A stretch of 64,000 nucleotides of DNA, from contig OZ020303.1 in NCBI GenBank assembly GCA_963971305.1, forward strand, positions 43,388,106-43,452,105. The letters are read 5' to 3'. Shown here in pieces: positions 26,001 through 35,000 of this stretch. How positions within the stretch are numbered: position 1 is the first letter of the stretch; every line of letters begins with the position of its first letter. The translations under genes and the position numbers were made by a program. The notes beneath the pieces are model-generated. The model did not search any database. It was not told where the DNA came from and was given only the letters and a program-made list of their open reading frames with translations. The stretch is from Arcuatula senhousia. Lineage: Eukaryota > Mollusca > Bivalvia > Mytilida > Mytilidae.

Positions 26001-29000
26001 TCCCTTATATATACGGGATCCGCATGGCTAGGGTTAAGATGCCCTATAGTTTTCACTTTGTTTGCTTGTCTGTCTTTCTTCTTTATTGTGAACATTAAAA
26101 CTATGAAAAATCATATTATAAGTCTAAAATTCAAACACTAAGTATTAATCATATGTTGATGTGCAAATTATAGTTTCATAGATATTGATGAAATTTTTTT
26201 TGGAAAAATCTTATTCAGAAAATTCAAGATTTTTGTGAGCGCTTAAACTCCAAAAACTACATGGTGTTCATATCTGAAATTTTAAGCAGTGATTTAGTAC
26301 CATTTTAGGATTTGAATATTAAGATTTTACGTAAATCTGTCAAATATTTATAAAAAAAACATAAGAATTTGCAGATGGCCCTTTTCTGATTTTGTCAGAA
26401 TTCTAGTTTAGATTTCATGAAATACATGTATAATATAAATTGATACAAACATTTCGAAAATCCTCATTTTTAACTATAATGTTTTTAAAACTTTTCAGAA
26501 TTTCTATGGGGACAGATTTGGTGTAGAATTTTGTCAGATTATCAAAGACTCCAATACTGTAGAGAGAGACAAACTAGATCCAAATAAGGTAACAGAAATA
26601 ATAGGTCACCCGCATTCTGTTTTATATTTCAACCTGGGAAACATTATGTACCAAGGCTGCCTAGGGAGGGAATGTCGAACATGCCCAACATCAAAACCCA
26701 AAATATCAAGGTTATTAGAACTCTTAGATGTCATAGAAGTTCTGCAGGACTTTCTCTAATGGGTTGAGGAAGTCAGATGACTTCTTTCAGGGGTTGTTAT
26801 GTTTCTTTTCAGCTAATCTAGCCGTAGGCTGTGTGAGCTATTTTTAGAAATCACATGGTGTCATTCAATTTTTAAAAATTTTATTCTCTGAAACTACCAG
26901 GTGTCCTTTACATACTATTTTTTGAATTTTTTATTCATAAAAAAAACATTGCTGCCATGGCTTAAAATAGAAAATAGTGTAAAATCTTTTGTAAAGACTG
27001 AGAACTAAAAAATTACAAAGGATGGAAAAAATTCTGATGGAACTACATGGGGAGTTTAATTTTAATGCAGCTTGGGACATAGCCATGTGTATCTTGTCTT
27101 TATTATTGTGAGCTTGTGTCAAGCACATTTACTTTATATTCATTTTTATGCACCATCTACGAAATTAAGGGGCATATAGTTTTGGTAATCTATTTGTCCA
27201 TCTGAAATGTTGTGAGATGGGCATTATGTCTTTTGGACATATTCTTGTTTCTTTTTTGATCGTTTTGCTCAATAGGATAAAACCATAACTGGTAGTGAAG
27301 TTCTTTTTTTTTTCTTGCTAATAATTTAAAGTGGTTCATTTTTTCCAAATATCCATTTGTCTGAAATTGTCAGATGACCCCCCCCTTTTCACTAATAATT
27401 GCCACATTTACTGTTTTGCTCTGTAGAATTAAAACCATAGCAAGTGGGGAATATCTTTTGCTGGCTAAAATGTAGAGCTCTAAAAAATGTCTTCATTTGT
27501 GGTAGTCAAAGTAAGCTGAACAGAGAGATAAAATTTGCTGGGAATTCAAATAAATGTGTAATTGGCCAGTGAGCGTGATTCAAAATTCCTTTTAGCCTCT
27601 TCTTATACCCAAGCTTCAAAGAAAAGGGGGGTACCTATCAAGGGTCTGGAAACGGTCATATTTGCCGGACATGACCGAAATTTTGTCCTAAATGACCGAA
27701 TAAAAATTCTCCCAATCGGACATTTTAAATTTTTTTTTACTTATCGGTCATATAATTGTTTAATTATCTTCCTGAGCATCCGGTCTTGTGGTCATAAATC
27801 TCATAATTAACACCTCCAGCAGGTGTCAAACAGGTAAACATAGCCGTAGGGTTACGCTAATTAGGTAATCGGTCACACCTGTCTGACCATGGCCACTGTA
27901 TTTACCTATGGTTTTAATTAATGAGTCAACTCATGTTATCAATTTGTCCTGAGATGCCCATTTTGTTTATTTAGAAATAATTTCTCATTATATCCAGTCT
28001 TTATCAAAACATGTGCACACCAAATATTGTTTACATTTAAAGGTGTTTGATTACGCATGTGCGGAGAAAATATTTATTTTGCAAACATTCATTCACTGTA
28101 TAGATTGTTTGATATTAATACAATCAATAATTGTTACTAATTTCATAATTAAAGTAACTTTTCTCACACATATGTTTATTTTGTAAACAGAACAATAAAG
28201 TGGTCCCAATTTATCTACATCCGGTGATTCTACTTTCACTTTCTCTTTCAATTTTTACATGAAACGTGTTTTGTTTATAATGAAAACAAAGAAATTTTTA
28301 ATTATAAAGAGCCTTGACCTGAAATAAAAACGTGATCTTGATATTAAGTTCAACGTCTGGAATGTAATGCACAAACAAACACTGCTTTTATGGATTTAAA
28401 TGGTGGATTTCCAGGGAGGCCAAGGAAAAAAAGGGGGGAGGGGGTAATTGTAACATTTATAATTATAGTCGGACAAAAATGACCGAAACTAGCTCAAAAA
28501 ATTTCCAGACCCTTGGTACCTATAGAGTTTTATTTGTTTCCATACTTCTGTCACATCTTTATTTTGTAACAGTAGGGATATCCCTGCCATTTGCTCACAG
28601 ATTTACTTGTTTTGGGATGTTTTGTCATGAACATTTATTCTTCATCTCATTATTTTCTAATGAGGCATCTTGTTTTTTTTTGTGTAATAAAAAACCCATT
28701 CATTTGTTCAAAAGTTATGAATACTATAATACATGTAATATGATATTTACAAAAGATTTAGATGAACATGTCAATAAGAGCAGCTGAAAGTTTAATCCTA
28801 GTTCAGAATAAATCAATATATATAAAGTTTTTATCTCCATCTTGTTCACCAGTGTTTCTGTTTTGTTGTACATCACAAAAACAAACTTATTACTTTATTG
28901 TTAGTTGAATTTTAAGTTTGAATGTTTGAGCATCATGATGGTCCTCTTCCATGTATTTCTCTGAAGGATAGGTGTATAAAGTTCTCCTGTTTACCACGGG

Positions 29001-32000
29001 AAAAAGTCTAGCTCGTAGATTTTAGCCCCTTCCTTGTCCTGACCGCTTATGATCAAATGATCTGTAAAGCAAAGCGAGAAAGGTTTTTCTATCCCTAGTT
29101 CCTTTGTATTGATCAATGTCAGAAAACACCCCTCTTCATCTAGAACGTGGATGTAATGTTTTATACCCTCTGCTATGATAAAGTTATTCCATGGTGAAGC
29201 TATGATGCAAGTAGGACCAAAAGGTTTTTCTATGCTGTTAATAGAACTATGTCCATAATACTCATGAATTCCCCCATGCATGTCTAGAATGATGACCTTT
29301 CCCTTGTTATGGTCATAGCTGATTACGTCTACCACACCAATAGTACCCTGACTGGTACAGGTTATGGAGAAAATAGAGGTAAACAAAGGTTGCCCTTCCT
29401 CATCATAATAAAATACTTTATCTTTGTTACCATCCTTATCCATTACAATAAGTTGGCCTTCATATCTGTTCTGCCCATTAACTGTTCGTGCACCAATGAG
29501 AATCATGCTTTTGTACTGACTGACATGAACTGCTGTCAGCTTTAGAGGAGCAATGTTATAGTCTGTGTCTATAATCTCTCCTTGGTCTGCTTTGATGATT
29601 TTTAAGACTGACCCAAACATCGGAGCTAGTAATAAATCTCCATTGTTGTAAAGTGATGGGCGCACATTTATATTGAACTCTGCTAAAATTTTGAGTTCTT
29701 TGCCTTCAACTTTTGTTTTCAATAGCTTGTCAGTATTGTGGCAATTGGTCCAAATGGTACCCTCAGGAGTGGCTTGTATTTCAATAATGGATGGGAGTTT
29801 AGTAGAAAAAACCCGAAGTATCTTTGAAGATGTGATGTCTGTAATGACATGATCCTGTAGGCTGCCAAATACTGAAGAGATCTTCTTGGCATCTCCTGGT
29901 AGCAGCTTTGAGGTTACAGCTAATTCTGCCCTGACAGATTCCAGTTTTGGTGCCGTCGGTAATGAGAATGGATTCTTCTCTGTAAAGATATTGGCCGACC
30001 CATCTAAAAGAAGAAGATTCTCAACCTCTGATCGCTTTTTCTGAAGATTTTTCATCATGTTTTTAATGTCATTTTTCTTTTCCTCAATTCTTTTCAAGTT
30101 TTTCTGATGCTTTTTTTCTACTTCATCTAGAAAGTTTCTAGAATGTTCTTCAGCTGCGTTGACTAACATGTCCTTCTGCTGTAAAATGTCTTCTCTGGTT
30201 TTACTAAAACCTTGTTTCTGAAGTGCCTCGATTTTCCCCAATTCAGCCCTCAGTTCTTTAAGATTGTTCTCCTCCTGTTGTAAGTCTGCTTCAAACTTCT
30301 CCGAGTTTTCTTGCATAGTTTTATATTCTTCGCTGATTTTCTTTAATTTGTGTTTTTTATGGGTTACCATCACACACTCTGGACACACCAAAGTGTCACA
30401 TTTGGCACAGAAAAAACAGCAGTACTGATCAAGATGAATTTGACACTTCATTCTTGTGAAATCAGGCATTAGGGTCGGCATCTTTCTAGTGCCCATTTCC
30501 TTAATGTCTATTATTGTATGTTCGGAGGATGACTTTATTTTGCCGTGAACTTTTTCACATATTCCACACATTTTGATTTTACACTGAACACAGATCCATT
30601 TTATTTTCTGATTTGTTTCACATAGCTCACATGAAATTGCTGTTTGTCCTCTTGGCAAAGATGTCGCCATTTTGGTTGGAAAAATGTTAATATAAGGAAC
30701 ATTTAATCATACAACAGTTTAAAGAACAACATGTCTATAGCTTAGTTGTAAAGTCCAAATGATTATACGGTCTGACGTTCAGTGGATATATAGTCAGCCT
30801 ATCTTTTGATCTGTAATTATTTTTCTTCCTTAATAAACAATAGGAGCCAAGAAATTTGCGGTTTTAGTTAATTTTTCTATGAATGTGTGGGTGATACCAG
30901 ATGTGTCAGGAAACACATTTAATGGTAGCCCATCTAAACCACTTGAAGATAGAGTTGTATCTATAAATCTTTTCCCCAAAACATCACTGTGTGGAAATAA
31001 ACAGGAAGGTTGTTACTTCCTGGACTTGTATTCTTAAACTTGGCAAAATACCACAATCAAGGACTTTTTCTTAGAAAAGTTTCAATGCATAAGTTTTTGG
31101 AAGCCTTGAATTTCATGATTAGTGCATGACTGTGTCTCTATCATTTTACCTTGACATCCATTTTCAGATGAGCGATGTAAAAGTATTTAAGGCTATTTAA
31201 ATCCTAACTTGATTGTTACTGGAAGTAGATCTACTCGTGCTTTATATTTTATACCTCACCACACAAAGTTGCTAGTTGCATTATGTTATACCACCCAATC
31301 CTTTGAATAAATGTCCAGTAAACTGTCTTTGTGTCCCCTGATTGTTTCCAGATTATACAGTGAGGTTTGATTTCCTCTCCTCCTCCCGAAGGAAAAATGA
31401 TTTGGCCACTTAATGAATTTGTTATGCCCTGTCAACAGATTATGATGGTAGGGCTCTATCGTATAAAAATTATTACAGATAGGAAACATGTTTTTCCTTG
31501 CAGAAATGAACAAGTGATTTATCTTTAAAAACTTAATATTTATAGCAGATGATGATTATTTACATGGGCATTGAAGTCAGGCTTAGCAATTCAGACTCCT
31601 GGTTCTTTTAGATTGAAACCTGTAAAACATTGGAAAAAAGCTTTAAATGATTGTTTAAATGTTCAGCTAAATGGGTTTTACAAAAACCTCCATTAGGTTA
31701 AGTTAAAAAATGACCCCTTGTATCATAGTGTTGTATGAAATGTATCATCACTCTTGATCCCATAGTGTTAATATCCAGACACTGTTAGGTCATTGTTTCT
31801 TCTTTGTATTCCTCAACAAATTCTCTCAACCATTTGATTTTTCAATGGGTCAAAGTTTGCTTAGGGACGGACCATTTCACTTGAAAGGGGGGGGGGCTTG
31901 GTTTTTTGTCTTGGTCAGAAAATGTTTTGAAGGCATCACAACAGAATATTTTTTTCATTATTATCATTATTTTATATAGCAGAAGTCCTTCTTTTGAATA

Positions 32001-35000
32001 TTTTTTTTTCTTAACCTCTGCTGTTAAAATATTTTTTCTTCAAAAATCATTTTCAAAATATTTTTTAGAAAAAAACCAAGAACCCCCTTCAAGTTAAAAG
32101 GTTGGTCAACTTTTTATTTTATGGTCTGATTTTCAAAATCTTTCTTTTTTATTTAAGTCATTGTTAAAATCCCTGCCTGGGTTTTTCAACCACATTTGCT
32201 AACTGCTTTTGAGAAAATAGGGGTCAAAGGGGCCAAAAACATTAATTATGAGGTTTGCTTTATGTTGATACATGTATAAATAATATACATATTACAAGGT
32301 CCAACACAAGATGTATGTGTCTTAAATGCTTTGTGAGTCCACCACTCACTTCACATATCCAAACCAATTGATATTCCATATTGGGCCTCTATCATACAGG
32401 GTTCAACATGTTTCGGTCATATCATGCTGTGCTCGGCCTAGCTTTTTATTAGCTACTTCATAAACTTGTGCCAAATTAAAAGATTGTTTTTATGCATTTC
32501 AAAATTTTGACCATTTATTTTTCAGGCCTACATACAAATAACCTATGTGGAACCCTACTTTGATCTGTATGAGAAGAGAAATAAGACAACTTATTTTGAT
32601 CAAAACTACAACATAAGTAAGTATAAAATAAAATGTTTTCATTTCAAATTTAAATTGGACAACTTAAATACTTATAAGAGGCCATGCCAGTAACAACTGA
32701 GTTTTACATTGAAAATTAGAAAAAAAATAGTTGATGAAAACGAGCAAAATACCTATTAATTTGTACTTCTAATTAAATTTTGATTAAATATAGATTGTAC
32801 ATGATATCATGCATAACAATATATAGCTCACACACATAAATTTATACAGCAGATGACAATTACTGTAAAGAAAAAGCATAAAAATCTTATGGTTTATTAG
32901 AACTTTATTGCTCACTTCAGACATAAAAAATACATGAAAAAAAAATTCTTTAAATATGAAATAACATTTTTACACTTACTCCTCTTGTTTCCAGAGAGAT
33001 TTATGTATGCTACACCCTTCACTCTTGATGGCCGAGCACACGGTGAGCTTGCAGAACAGTACAAGAGAAAGACGATACTGACAACACATCAAACATTTCC
33101 ATACATCAAAACAAGGCTGACAGTTATCAGTAGGGAGCAAGTAAGTTTTCTTCTAAACTGGGGCTGAGCCCATAATGAGCTGGTAGAGCAAAACATGTAC
33201 AATACTAACAACACATCATTTCCATAAAACAAAATAAGACTGTCAGTTATCAGTAGCTAGGGAACAGTTCATGTGCATGCCGGGAAAGATGAAATACTTT
33301 GTAATTGTGTATCAAAAAGTTTTTTTTTTAAGTTTTCAAGACCAGATGTCAAAATATATCTGAACTTGATGTAATAAAGTAATAAAGTTGTTTTTATTAA
33401 GTATGGAGTGAAGAACTGATGTAGGTACATGTGTAACAAAAATAACAAAGTTGCCTGAATCCAATGTTTACAATATTGTCTTTGATAAGCATGTGATTTG
33501 AGGTTTCAATTTTAATTTTTTTTTTTCTAAAATTCGAAAAAATAAGAAAAAAACTTTTGAAAGCTGTTTGTTATTGCAGGTCATCCTTTTGCCTATAGAG
33601 GCAGCTATTGAAGACATCCAGAAGAAAACCAGAGAACTAGATCTGGCTACTAAAGGTCAAGACACAAAGATCCTACAGATGGTTCTACAGGGGTGTATTG
33701 GAACCACTGTTAATCAAGTAAGTAGATATAAAAACTTGTCTGAAAAGCAATAGATTCTGAATTTCTGATCACTCTCAAAAATGAGCCATATCAATTGTTA
33801 TGGTGTAAAGATTGCTATAATTAACAGCAACAACAACCCAGCAAACACTTTTTTAGGAGGGGGATATACATCATGTTTGTCTGTCTGTCCACATATTTTG
33901 TAAGCACAATTCCTCCTAAACTGCTTATTGGATTTTGATAAAACTTTACATGAAGGAAGGATATCATATTTCTGAAATTTTCGAAAAAGTCTGCACATGC
34001 CCAGAAAATTGGTAGGAAATACTATCACATCGCCGCTAACTATTTTGTCCTTTCAACCCATTCCATGGAATGATTTTATTTTGGTATTTAGGCATGCTTT
34101 TAGGGCAATGCCATTTTCATATTAGTGTTAAACTTTGCAGGCAAGCAGCAGAATTCCAAGACTTTCAATTTTTAGGTCTGCAAGAAGTGAATCTGTATAA
34201 ATGTAATAACACTTATTTGTTTTGTAGGGACCAGTTGAAGTCGCCAATGTTTTCTTAAAAGAATTGATTGATAAACCCGAGAAAGCAACAAAACATCACA
34301 ACAAGCTCAGACTTTGTTTCAAAGATTTTATGAAAAAGTAAGGAAAGTTTTTCCACATTGCATATAGACTGTTAATTTACATGACAATCTGTCGTTATTA
34401 GATACCTTAAATCTCCTAAAATTTATCTGTTAATAGACAGACTCTTGCTCATAATGAACTAAACAGTTTGGCATGTAATCAGACATATTTTGTACTACCT
34501 ATCCAACAGTTTTTCAATCAATATTTGTGTATCATGTATGTGCTCTTACTTTAATTTCTAACACTTTTTAAAATGTAGTTTACTGCCTACTATCATACCA
34601 CGTTACATACTTAACAACTATGGAGTTGAAAGTGGGGTGTTACATTTCTGTTCAAAGCTGGACACTCATATATTATGGATTTTTTTTTTTATGCCCCCCC
34701 GACAACATGTCAGGAGCATTAAGTTTTACTCATGTCTGCCGTCTGTACGAATTTCCATCAAGCTTTTCTCAGAAACCATACATGAGAATGATTTGAAACT
34801 TGGATGGATTGTTCAGTATGGCAAACTGTACTTCCTTAGCAACTTTCAGGTCTGTCGGACATCTACTTCCTGTTTGGGATTAGGCCGATAAGACAATCAA
34901 CTTTAAAATTTCTGTCAAGCTTTTCTCAGAAATTGTACATGGGAATAATATGAAACTTGGTAGGATGGTTCATTATGACAAATTGTAGTCCTAAGCTACT

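Larger units (their letters stand above)
26589..32525. other. 5.9-kb DOCK intron with an antisense gene and transposons
   Basis: It contains a short hairpin element (27145-27250), a hAT-type element (27639-28515), the minus-strand TRIM-like gene (28991-30670), an inverted-repeat element (31862-32108) and a TACGACCGC-family 3' fragment (32230-32456). The rest (26589-27140, 30700-31860) shows nothing recognisable. Confidence 0.75.
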
